Of a stretch of DNA of 64,000 bases, positions 47,567 to 57,961 are shown piece after piece. The position numbers and the translations under genes are program-made. This DNA is from Hypholoma sublateritium FD-334 SS-4 (Eukaryota > Basidiomycota > Agaricomycetes > Agaricales > Strophariaceae), in NCBI GenBank assembly GCA_000827495.1, contig KN817541.1, positions 336,678-400,677 of the forward strand, given 5' to 3'. Each line of letters opens with the position of its first letter. Position 1 is the first letter of the stretch. Under the pieces are notes generated by a model, which was given only the letters and a program-made list of their open reading frames with translations, searched no databases and was not told the origin of the DNA.

Positions 47567-49653
47567 GTGAATCGTGATTCGAGGTTGGCTCTTCTGAATG
47601 GCAGAAACCATCCCTCCCGGTGCTTTGGAACGAGATATAACGAGAGATCTTACGAGGACTCGACTTGGGACTTTATTCCAGAAGGTAATGTATCAGTTAT
47701 ATTCCCAATCATGACCTATATGTCTCCGGGGCGTATCTTCAATCTCGTACTTACGTGTAAGTTTGTCAGGACACTTGTGACCTATTCTGCAGTCTTATGC
47801 TTTCAATAAAGCTAGCCAAGCACAAGAGAATGGCGTTCAAGACGTATCATAATTCTTTTCTTGGGTAAGAATCTTACACTTCACTATCCGTCTCCCTGTT
47901 GGCCAGGAAATTCTGCTGATCGAAGTTATTTATATCAACATTTCCAGTCATGATGCCATGCGACGATTTGAATCGTTGATGGTCATACGCTCGCCAGACG
48001 CCAGAGACCCTGCCAACCTCATCCCCATGTCCATGCGCGAAACTAATTCGCCGGAAGATTCTGCCTTATGGCTGATGCAACTCTTCGTGGACAGCTCCCT
48101 GATTCAAGACGCGACAACAAAAGAGGAGACCCTCTTCTTCGAGAAGAGCGGAATCTATACCCCTACACCCAAAGGGGTGCGTATCCTCGAAGAATTCATC
48201 CGGGAATGCGATCTGGAAGCGGAAGCGGCCCACCTCGTCGCTGTGCTCGGGGCCCAGCCGATGCCGCGCCCGAAGCTCATACGCATCAGCCGGAACCCAG
48301 CGGATGACGAACTGATTCTAACGCACCCCGTCGTCTGGCATCTCTTCCGCCACCTCGCAGGGCGGACGCAAAATTACACGTATAAAGGCTGGCAGGACGA
48401 CACCGGCGTGCTGCTGTCTCCTAGGAGCGAGACGGCGAGGATGCTGAAAACAGCTCTCAAAAAAGACCCGCGGCCGCTCTCCGGCAAAATATCCGCCGCG
48501 GACAGGACGCACTGCGTCCAGGCGGCGAGAATCATCCACTGGCTCTGCGGCCACACGACTATATCGAGCCCGCGGGAGGCCGCTGAGGTTGCGGCGCAGC
48601 TTGTCCGCTTCGGACTCATCGTCTATGTGGGCATCACCGGCGGAGGAAACGCCGCTCAGAGCACGAAGTTCACAGTCAATGGCCCCGTCGTACGAGGAAA
48701 CCCGTCTGTAACGGTGAGCCTAATATTTTATTTCAGTCTATCATGTATCTGATTTTCAATGGTATTAGGCCACCGCAGAATTTATATACTCGTATCGGGC
48801 TATATATGCTGTCACTACGGAAGGTTGTGCCGTAGCAGGCTGGCTCCACTCGAAGGCCGCTAGAGCGGCGCTCCTCCCAGATTTTAACGCCAGTAATGTC
48901 CCAGACGCCACACCATTGAAGGAAGAACCGGAAGACCCAGTAAATGCTGCACGACTGCGCAAGTTCATCAAAGACCCCGCTCTACGTGTCTTGTTTCGGC
49001 AATTTTTGAGTGAAAGCCGGTGCGAAAACGACCTGTCCTTCTGGATCGACGTCGAAGATTTCAAAACCGAATTTGAAATAGCGTCTGCATTATCTTCACC
49101 TCCCATTCTAGATCTACCGCCGGTAGAGGGCAGCTCCGCGACACCCCTGGAACCGCCACCGCCCCCCACACGCCCCCACGAGTCTCTTGGGAATCGGCCA
49201 TTCCTGATATACAACACGTACTTTACGCCCGCTGGCAACTGCCAGCTCAGCGTCAACATCGGAAACGACCTGCAGGAGGAGCTCAAGCGTACATTGGAGC
49301 AATGTGTCGAGAATCTCACGAATAAGATACTGCTCAATGAGGCCGCCGCGCTTAGCGCCGCCGCCGGGGATGAGACGACGCTTGGCATCGACCAGCTTGC
49401 AATCATCGCGTGGCTGTTTGGGCGCATCCAGAATCGAGTGTTCTGCACACTTGCGGATGAGCAGATACCCAAGGTGCGCTGCTAGCTGAATCATTGGGCC
49501 AACAACATATCTCACCGGGAATAATTATAGTTCCTCAAATGGCCCAAATTCCTGGCCACGCGCATCGACGAGCTGGTGACTTCCAAAGAAGCCGCAAATC
49601 ACTCTCCAGCTATCGTAGTCGACAAGGGAAAAAGGAAGGCGGTCGCTACTTAA
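47567..49653 (+). CDS. Regulator of G-protein signalling with DEP domain (FlbA/Sst2/Thn1-like); 5' end uncertain
   Basis: GTPase-activating protein for heterotrimeric G-alpha, expected at the plasma membrane; relatives control hyphal growth and development. A conserved N-terminal block is rebuilt across introns: DFIPEG to LMLSIKLAKHKRMAFKTYHNSF (acceptor CTGCAG, about 47792), then LG to HDAMRRFESLMVIRSPD (intron 47865-47947). A DEP-like domain follows (ALWLMQLFVDSSLIQDA; FEKSGIYTPTPKGVRILEEF), then RTHCVQAARIIHWLCGHTT, AIYAVTTEGCAVAGW and the RGS domain (RLRKFIKDPALRVLFRQFL; CENDLSFWIDVEDFK; YNTYFTPAGNCQL; RIQNRVFCTLADEQIPK). The last exon gives FLKWPKFLATRIDELV and stops at 49653. The family call is firm. 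The true start codon was not found and may lie before 47567. Confidence 0.82.
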
Positions 49654-50361
49654 GGATCGCATGATCGCATGATTGGGCCCCCGAGCGCAGCAGTATACCA
49701 TAGACGCCATGGCTGCATTCAAGTTATTTGCCCCGGTAGCATCAGCCTATTTGCGCGTGCATAGCACAAGGTCATCTCTACCACATCTTTATGGTTTTAT
49801 TTATTCGTAGTTGATTATACCCAGATTATACCCACAAAAACATTGGAGACTTTAGTTCAAGTTCGAAAATAAAAATATGATAATGGCGCCGACTGGAATC
49901 CATAAACCCGCACGAGAGATATGTTACAAAATAAATTCATACTTCTTATACGCCTCGCCCCCGCAGGTTGTGGATACATAATTTAAACACCCGATTCAAA
50001 TACCGCGGCGAACGTGTCAACGCTGCCTGTAAGAACGGCCGGACTCCACCTGGATTCCACTCGAGCGTGCGGTTCAACATTCAGCGTCTACGACGCAACT
50101 TGAAAGGCAACGAGAACTATCAAGACAATAAAGCCTAAGGTTCTGTTGATACCCACGATTCAAGAATGCAGCGGTGCTTAATAGAAATCTACTTACCGTA
50201 CAAAGACGTACAAGGACTGCCCATTTTGACTACGCGGTGTGCTAAATCGGACGGAGGTCTTTCTGTGGTGCAACGAGGCGCGGTGAGCTTTAAGAAAAAG
50301 GTACTTAAAGGTTCCCGTCATTCAAGACTCCTGCTTCTTACCAACTTGTATACTGGGACGT
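49654..50361. other. Intergenic, RGS / F-box-like gene
   Basis: About 700 bp, AT-rich near 49800-49950. No gene recognised. Confidence 0.5.
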
Positions 50362-52529
50362 ATGACCCTCCACCCCGTCTCCACGAGCAACACCATCGCT
50401 GAAACAGATTCTGATCTTGAACGCCTTTCAAACATGTCCTCGCCGGCCAGTAGTAACTTTTCCTCCATCTTAGCCTCCTCCGATGGCGTGAGAGATGACA
50501 ACGCACTGCCCAATATTCTCGACAATAATGTTAACTTGAGTGGTGTGTCTGACTCTTTTTCACCATTATTGACTGATTGAGCCTTACCTTCAAGGCTTCA
50601 CAGATGATTCGGTCCAGGCGGAAGTTCTGCCTCCATTGGAACTCACATCTTTTTTTCCTATCATCCAGAATCTACCAGGTTTAGTGCTTGAAGACAATGT
50701 CTATGTACGTGAATGGACCTTATGTTCTTATCACACCGTTACAACTCGAATTTTAGCACGTTGATGGTCCCATTCTGTCGGCCGACCTCGATACCTTTGT
50801 AACATACTCCCATCGTGTCGAAGACTTACTCCTAACGGATCTTCCTGCGGGCGACCCTTCCCCAAAAGTATCCCCCAGCACCATTGATCGCCTCATCAGG
50901 ATCGACAACCCGGAGTCACCATTCTTGTCTTCTTTGAAGCGCCTTCGCCTCGCCGATGCGGACTCCTCGCTGCGCTACCTCGTATTCTGCACAACTCCGT
51001 CTCTCGAGACGTTGGAGGTCGTTGGAACTCCTCCACACCACCAGATCACTATATCCGACTTTCTAAAGGACCTCCCTCACTACGCTCCTCGATTGACGAC
51101 AGTCGCCTTAGGCCCCGGCCTCCTTTCTTTCGGCGCTCTACGAGCCTCTCTGAAATTCACACATCTCAAGCATCTCAGCATCATCGACGCTGCTGCCTCA
51201 TTTGATTTCTCCTTCTTACAGGAAATCTCGGTTTTACCGGAACTGGAGTCGCTCATCGTCGAAGCCCGCAGCCTCAAATACAATCCACGGGCTCCCTCTG
51301 GATCGGCGGATAGGCGTTCTGCTCCATCATTGTCGGAACATGTCCGGAGGCGGCTGGATCTTCCTCAAACTGACCGAGGCTTAGAAAGTACAGACGGGAT
51401 CTCAACACCGATCCCTTTCCGGTCCCTCTCAAAGCTCGTGATTGTAAGCGAGATCCTGCTCATGGGCGACTTGGTCTACTATCTTTTCCCTCGCGGTGTC
51501 AGGGATTTGGCTCTCACTCTGGTTCGAGTGGGACTCTTGTCCATTCCCCCTGATTGGGACTGGGGGTGCGATCCATATATTCAGGAACCCACTGTCGTGC
51601 CAGCTTCATTCCCAACACGTAGCAAGCCCGTTGGATCTTCGGGTTCACTTTCTGACCGAAATACGGAGATAAAAATACCTGTGGCAGTCTGCAGCGAACC
51701 TAGAAGGACCAAAAAGAAAAAGCAGTTGGATTCCACGCACTCAACAACAGTGTACTCTGATTATTATGCCTGTCAAACCTGTAGTGGTTGCTGTGAACAC
51801 AGCGCGAAGCTTGAACAGGAAAGAATAGAGGCTAAAGCCAAGCGAGAAGCACTCGAAGTCGAGCGTGCAGAACAACGGCGCCAGCGAGAAATAGAAAATC
51901 TCGGCATGCAGACTTCCTCTTTTGCATCCTTAGTGCAAATTTTCCTTGAATTCGCGAAGCCCACGGCGATTTCCATTGCCAATTTCGATACTACTTTGGC
52001 GGCATCGGATACGAGCAGCAACTATTTCGGATTTCCTGAATTCCCTTCCTCCGCTTTCCAAGACATGTTATTGTGCCCGACTCTTTCCCAATTGGTGATC
52101 AAAGATTGGGCACTGTCCTCCATCGATTCTAACTTCCTCAATTCCACTTCTTCGTCAATGTCTACATCACCAATGCGGTTGCTGTACCTGCCAATCGATG
52201 GCAAGTCGAGCACGGGGATCACGCTCCCAACTCTGCGCGCGATCGCTCACCATTACCCAAACCTACTCGAGCTCCAAAGTCATATACTCCCTTCCGTAGA
52301 GCCTTTTGCATTTGATATGGATGAAACAACGGTCAAGCATGGGCTAGAGGTACTGTCTGTCGGTGGGGGGTCTCCCTCTTCAGAGGAGAAATTGTCGATT
52401 GCAACATACCTTTGGTTCCTCTTCCCGTCCTTGAAGTGTATCGAGACACACGATGGATATGATAAGGAAGATTGGGAATACATCCAGAAACTTGTAAGGA
52501 TGTGCCAGGTGGTGCGGGTGGCTGATTGA
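50362..52529 (+). CDS. F-box/LRR-like protein of the local family, copy 2
   Basis: Start MTLHPVSTSNTIAETDSDLE. Intron 1 (about 50541-50604) joins NLS to DDSVQAEVLPPLELTSFFP; intron 2 follows DNVY and resumes HVDGPILSADLDTF. The rest is one long exon with Leu-rich units (LSSLKRLRLADADSSLRYL; PSLETLEVVG; LKHLSIIDA; LPELESLIVEA). A Cys-containing insert (YYACQTCSGCCEHS) leads into a charged coiled coil (REALEVERAEQRRQREIEN). The end, YLWFLFPSLKCIETHDGYDK then LVRMCQVVRVAD, matches the 57962 gene. A canonical F-box is not obvious at the N-terminus, so the SCF-adaptor role is inferred from the family. About 680 aa. Confidence 0.78.
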
Positions 52530-53277
52530 TGCAGTCGACGGTACGTGCCTGCCATTTGGCTTGTAAATAAATAGCAGATCTTATTGAAATGTGAAAACAG
52601 TTTCTTGACGATACAGTATACTTACAAAGATTCTGAGAGGATAGTTTCCGTAGTCCCTGAATGTTCTAGAGCTTTTGTACTATGTAGTACTTGGGCAACT
52701 CGCGTGGAGAGAATTTTGGCATAAGTATTCCAGCCGATTGGTCCTTTGGTTCTCCGCCTTCTGGTTGTCCCTATACTTAACCGTGTTTTTTCTATGATTT
52801 GCACATTGCATTTTACGAGCGAGGTTGCTGCGACAGAGCGTTCAATATAGCTCGTATAGGGGCTTGTGCGGCTTCCTTTCATACCACCATCATGATCGGA
52901 TTTCTTTTCAGAAATGTCTCGTATCCAACTATTCAAGGACAAAGTTGGCAGTCTTTGCATATCATTTCTCAACGTTCTCCCACCTCATCGTTCATGTCAT
53001 CTCCAACACTACCGAATTGTTGCCAAACCCAAGCGAAGTGCGAAAAAGTACTGCCAGTACATGAGGCCTAGATGCTCCTGTGTTGGCAACGTTGGCAACC
53101 AATATTTTTCCACAATTTTTGTTGCGTTGTGCCTTTGACCATCTGAGACCTGCCTCTCGCATATCACTGATTTCGCCGTCGAACACTCCCGATATGCAGA
53201 CGCGTTGGAGACGAATATAATGCGACATCATATTATGGCCAGCGGCAACGACTCGCCCACCCTCCCCTCTGCATCTC
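52530..53277. other. Intergenic, F-box-like / DUF4139 gene
   Basis: About 750 bp. A 74-codon ORF (52914-53138) with a basic stretch KPKRSAKKYCQYM caught the eye but has no family match that I know. No supported gene. Confidence 0.45.
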
Positions 53278-55065
53278 ATGGCACTTCTCGCGGAAACCAC
53301 GCCTGCCGACGCACACCTCGTTGAGCTGGACACCACGACGGACAGCAGGATCACGAACGTCAGCCTCTACTCCAGCAAGGCTGAGGTCTCACGGCTGTAC
53401 AAGTTAACGCCGGTGGCGGGCGCCAACAAGCTCGTGATATCGGGTCTACCGAATGCGCTGGAAAACGACACGCTGCGGTGAGTGTTTGGACGTTGTGTGC
53501 CACCGGCGGCACCTCTGATATTACGTTCAGGGTCGAAGGACGCGGTTCCGGGACGATCCACGACGTGTCTGTCGCCTACGCCCATCCCGTGAAACCTCTT
53601 ACGACATCCAATGTGCTCACTGCTCTCATTGCAAAGAAAGAAGAGCACCAGCTCGCTATTGGGCGCTGCAAGCGATGCCTGGAAGGCCTCCAGAAGTATC
53701 TTGACACTCTCAATGTCCAGCATGTCGACGTCACTCAGCTAGCCACAATCATGGAAACTTACGAAATGACTACGAAGACATTCGAAACGCGCATTATCGC
53801 GCTGGAGAAGGAGTTTGGAGAGGTTGAAAAGGCGATGGCTGTGGAGAGGGCACGTCTCCAGGGGCAACGGACGACGAACGGCGAGCTTCGAACTGTCGCA
53901 ACTGTGGGCTTCTTCGCGGAAAACAATGGAGATGTCGAGATTCAACTGATTTATGGTGAGTACATATCTCTTTGAATGTAAACGAAAATAACTAAAAAAA
54001 TAATTATAGTCGTTGGTTGTGCTACTTGGAATGCTACGTATGACGTCCGGGTTTCAACAGAGGCGAAGGAAACGCCCGTCCACATAATGTACAAAGCTTC
54101 CATAACGCAATCCACTGGCGAGGTACGTGCTTCTACAGCAAGCCATTAGATAGTAAACTCACGTACCCTCAGTCATGGACTAATGTTCCCTTAACACTGG
54201 AAACCGCTACGCCAACGTTTGGTGTCGCGTTGCCGCCCATCACTCCATGGAAGTTGTCGATTCATAAACCCCATGTGCCACCCAAGGGAAACAACCTCAA
54301 CACGTTCAAGCAACGCGTCGTCAGCGCACTGGGCGTGGAGAAGGATTCGGAAAGCTTCAATGAGAGTAGCATTGATGACGACGTCGACTACCTCGACGAC
54401 AGCCCGTCATACAGTTTCGCTCAAGTGACGTCGAAAGGGGATCTCAGCGCGACATACCTTGTGCCTGGCCCAATCACGGTGCCTTCGGACGGAAACAAAC
54501 ATTGTTTCACTATTCGCGAGTTCGATCTCTTTGGACAGTTGACTTGGGTTTCGATTCCGAAACACGACACCAGGACTCGTCTTACGGTAAGCCTATAGCA
54601 ATCTAATCGATATATTATACTAACATCCTCCCTAGGCAAGAGTTCACAACAACTCGCAATTTACGCTCATTCCCGGCAAAGCAAATGTCTATGTCGATGG
54701 CAACTTCATATCCACCATTGACTTGCCCTCGGTCGGCCCAGGGGAGGTGTTTACCTGCCCACTAGGGTATGCTTCCCATTTTTGCGTCTATGCACACAAT
54801 CTCATCGTATTTCAGCATCGACCAGTCCATCCGCACCGTCTACCACCCGCGCCTCTCGAAAGAAACTAAGACTGGCTTCTACGGCAAGACGACAACCACG
54901 CTCTTCTCGCAACACATCACCGTGTACAACACCAAGCTCGCACCCGTAGACGGGCTCACGGTCATCGAGCAGATCCCCGTCTCCGAAGACTCGCAGATCA
55001 CCGTCGCGCTCAAGAGTCCGGACCTCGCTCTGCGGCCCGCAGCTCCCGGCGAGGCGCGCGTGGCA

Positions 55066-55074
55066 CCGCTGGCG
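55066..55074 (+). repeat. Left target-site duplication
   Basis: CCGCTGGCG, identical to 57227-57235, directly outside the inverted termini. Both copies fall on codon boundaries (Pro-Leu-Ala) of the interrupted gene. Confidence 0.75.
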
Positions 55075-55104
55075 AGTACTTCGCATCCCCCCACCTAGTC
55101 CGTA

Positions 55105-55122
55105 GGAATTCCATGGAATTCC
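55105..55122. repeat. Perfect 18-bp palindrome in the left arm
   Basis: GGAATTCCATGGAATTCC is self-complementary. Full or partial copies recur through 55105-55400 and 57010-57195, so the two arms could pair extensively in single-stranded DNA or RNA. Confidence 0.8.
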
Positions 55123-55433
55123 GGTGATTCCTGGGGAATTCCATGGAATTCCATGGAATCAATAATTTTTTTGAGCTTGGTGGTATACCACCCAAACTGT
55201 GTAATTTATTCCATACTGGTTCCATGTTATTCCATGGCAATTCCTGGGAATTAGAAATTTAGTACTGATTCCGTGGAATAATTCCATGAAATTCCTGGGC
55301 ATGGAGGTTTTTCATTTCGTAGTACTGGGAATTCCCATGGAATTCCACGGAATCCACGGAATCACCAGTGACCATTGACCATTCCACGGAATTGCCATGG
55401 AATTGAGCGGAAATACCACGAAAAAATAAACAC

Positions 55434-55505
55434 ATCCACCGGGAATCGAACGCCAGCTTTAGGGAGCATTCTCAAAAGACGCTCAAACCCTTACACCATA
55501 GAACC
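55434..55505 (-). pseudogene. Degenerate tRNA-like sequence (Gln-like) inside the element
   Basis: On the minus strand the sequence begins GGTTCTATGGTGTAAGGGTT, close to the 5' half of a fungal tRNA-Gln including the A-box region. It later has GCGTTCGATTCCC, close to a B box. The anticodon-loop position would be TTG (Gln). The 3' acceptor strand does not pair with the 5' strand and the T stem is poor, so it is not a functional tRNA. Confidence 0.4.
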
Positions 55506-56457
55506 GTGACTATCAAATGGTTTAATATGCTACACATACCTACGCCCGGGACCCGGCAACAATTGAGCCGAAGGCCGTGCACATCGTGACGTGGCGCAGC
55601 GTCACACCCATTTGCTTCTTCTTCTCGTACCACCACCATCCCCCACCTCGTTGCCGCCCTTCCCCGCCGTCGTCGCCGCCCATCTCCACCGTCGTCGCCC
55701 TCCGCTCCGCCGTCGTCGACACCGCTCGCAAATGCCCGCCTGTCGCTGCGGGACCACCTTGCGCACGGGCCACTGGCGCCACGTCACCGTCGCGCCACCT
55801 GCCCACAACTCCCGCCACCCGCCGATGTTGGACCCGGCCATCACCCGCGATCACGACGGCGCCCAGGATCTGGGGAACGAGGGTCGCAGAGACGAGGGAC
55901 GCACAGGAGGACGCAGGTGAGTGCCCCCGTTTCACCGTCGCCACCAGCCCGCGCTGACCAGGCCATCATGGCCACCACCCCCGGCCGCCGCGACCGGAAT
56001 ACCGTCGACGGGCGGTGATGCATGCCACGTCACCGCCCGTGATTGGTCTGTGGGTCGCCTCCCGCCACTGCTACACCACGCCACGACCCCGGTGCGACCC
56101 CATGACCGCCCCCCTGCCGCTGTGCTGTACCCCGCTGCCGTCGTCGCTGTCCACTCCGCCGGCGCCGTTTCAAGCCACGACGGCGGGCAGCGGTGACGGC
56201 GCCGTCCACGACAACCCCGCCGGCGCTGTGCAGTGCGCCGGGCGGCGCCGGCGTCGTTTCGCCGTCACAGGGGCACGTCAGCACCGGCGGAGAGCAGCGT
56301 GGCCCCCCCTCCGCCCACGCTGGGGCCCGTTGTGACGGCGGGTGTCGTCCAGGACGGCCTCTGCAAACGTTGCGGGTGCCGCTAACGCCGACCCGCCACC
56401 GCAGGCCGCCCTCCCCGACTCCCCCCACTGTCGTTGCCCAGGACCGCCACCGGCACG

Positions 56458-56700
56458 TGCCACGTCAGCAACGGCGGGGTAGCGGCAAGGTTCTGGGGCA
56501 CGCAGCGAGGGCGGGCGTGGCCAGGACGCCCGCCAGCGTGTGCCACGTCAGCAACGGCGGACGGCGGGGAGGTCGCCCCGCCGGCTATACGGCACGCTGC
56601 GAGGGCGGGTGCCCCCCTGGGCGCGCCCCACGTCAGCACCGGGGCGTAGCCCCATGTCGCGCCCCGCTGCGAGGGCGGGCGTCAGGACGCCGTTGTCGCC
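56458..56700. repeat. GC-rich tandem repeats in the element core
   Basis: Units of about 75-90 bp each contain GCGAGGGCGGG followed by CCACGTCAGCA with CGGCGG or CGGGGCG. Related copies of CACGTCAGCACCGGCGG occur from 56275. An ambiguous base N lies at 56733, where the assembly is uncertain. Confidence 0.6.
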
Positions 56701-57226
56701 CGACGGGCCTGAGCCCGCCGTCGTCCGACTTCNGTTCCTCTGCGCTACCGCGGAGGGCGGCGTACGCCGCGTCCGGAACTTGCCGCTCGCTGTGAGCCTG
56801 CGGCGTCTTCGCCTGTGGAGGACGTGTAAGCAGGCCCCCGCCGTCCCCTAGCCGCGCTATGTAAATACATGTATTATTTATATTTAACGTAATAAAATTA
56901 TATTTAATTTATGCTTACACAATCAAGAATAAGTCAATATATTAAATCATGAACTCAATAAGGGCTTAGGCTTGCAAAAAATCTTCTAAGTCAAGTTTAT
57001 GGGCAGGGTAATTCCATGGAATTCCATGGAATTCCTCTGCCAAATATATGGGGTGTGGAATTGGTATGGAATAGTCAGGAATGACCATGGAATTCCATGG
57101 AATTCCATGGAATAAATTATGATTAAAAATGGGAATTGTACAATTCCATGGAATTCCTAGGAATTCCTAGGATTCCATGGAATTCCATGGATTCCCCATG
57201 GACTGGTGGGGGAATGCGAAGTATTG

Positions 57227-57235
57227 CCGCTGGCG
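57227..57235 (+). repeat. Right target-site duplication
   Basis: CCGCTGGCG, identical to 55066-55074, at the point where the DUF4139 reading frame resumes. Confidence 0.75.
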
Positions 57236-57454
57236 GAAGTCGAGGACGGCATCATGGCGTCCTGGGAGGCTGCCGCGGACGGCGGCGACATTGATGCGCT
57301 GGGCAAGGACGGTGTGCTCAAGTGGGTGTGCGCGCTGCGCCCGCAGACGAAAGTAACGCTGCACCTGCAGTGGGAGGTGACGTCGCCGTCCCAGGCAACG
57401 GTTGCAGCGCTGCATGATCACGGAGTGCACTACGAGGCGGACGGCACGTATTAG

Positions 57455-57961
57455 GCGATGGTATGTGGCTCTGACGGACTTTGGTTTTCGAATCGATTTA
57501 TAGTTGTAATTTCTTATGTGTGGACCATTTCTGTGCGTAACTTCCTAGTGACTCATGCAAGAAGTTAGTAATATCCTGTTTTTAGGTTTCTGAAAATTTG
57601 TTCCACCGCACACATTGTGTCCGTGTAGTTGTTATAGGTTTCGTGAGGTTCAGGGCGCAAACAACGCATTTTTTAGTGCCTTATCCCAACATGGCAGGCG
57701 ATGCATACTGCTGTTGTACTTTTTATAAGTGCGCTTGGCTCGTTGCGATAGATGCCTTCCTATGTACAGCTCTTCGTAGAAACGACTTCCTGTGAGTATG
57801 GAATCGGCAATGACTCACTGACTGTAAAAACAATACACGCACGAAATGGAACTAAGTACACGAGGCTGGCACGGGACACCATCGTGGGCGCTTAATCTTC
57901 CCATAAAACCCTCCCCAACTTTTCCGGTTCCTTCATCTAAACCACCACTAGCCTCTCACAT
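57455..57961. other. Intergenic, DUF4139 gene / F-box-like copy 3
   Basis: About 500 bp of 3' UTR and promoter sequence. No gene recognised. Confidence 0.45.

Larger units (their letters stand above)
55075..57226. mobile_element. 2.15-kb non-autonomous inverted-repeat DNA element
   Basis: Inserted into the last exon of the DUF4139 gene and flanked by a 9-bp direct repeat. The termini are imperfect inverted repeats: left TACTTCGCATCCCCCCACC then TAGTCC; right, reverse-complemented, TACTTCGCATTCCCCCACC then AGTCC. Both sides then carry clusters of the palindrome ATTCCATGGAATTCC. The interior has three parts: a palindrome-rich AT-moderate left arm, a very GC-rich core (about 55560-56850) with tandem repeats, and an AT-rich right arm (about 56860-57000). 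No transposase motif or convincing coding frame was seen. Nine-bp duplication with long inverted repeats would suit a Mutator-like element; hAT or KDZ types usually give 8 bp, so the superfamily is not settled. Confidence 0.75.
53278..57454 (+). pseudogene. DUF4140/DUF4139 (mucoidy inhibitor A-like) gene split by a transposon-like insertion
   Basis: Start MALLAETTPADAHLVELDTT. DUF4140-like N-terminus (SRITNVSLYSSKAEVSRLYK; KLVISGLPNALENDTLRVEG), a helical coiled coil, then the DUF4139 beta-rich part: VVGCATWNATYDVRVSTEA, SWTNVPLTLETATPTFG, NSQFTLIPGKANVYVDGNFI and KTGFYGKTTTTLFSQHITVY. Five short introns. After APLA at 55074 the frame enters the inserted element and stops at 55098. The missing end resumes at 57227: PLAEVEDGIMASWEAA to LGKDGVLKWVCAL and LHLQWEVTSP, stop at 57454. 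The two parts share the codons for PLA (the 9-bp target duplication) in the same frame. Any product from this copy lacks about the last 75 residues. Molecular function of the eukaryotic family is not established. Confidence 0.85.

Noticed and set aside
47598..47684. ATG-initiated peptide MAETIPPGALERDI as the RGS start
   Set aside because: Its frame does not join in phase to the conserved LMLSIKLAKH exon, while the DFIPEG frame does.
52914..53138. Basic small ORF (KPKRSAKKYCQYM)
   Set aside because: Looked like a ribosomal-protein fragment, but I cannot name a family and the rest is unrelated.
54802..55098. Antisense ORFs over the DUF4139 exon
   Set aside because: Mirror of a well-supported coding exon; no independent evidence.
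55577..56795. Several long ORFs on both strands in the GC-rich core
   Set aside because: High GC removes stops by chance. The peptides are Arg/Pro/Ala low complexity with no motif, and one crosses the ambiguous base.
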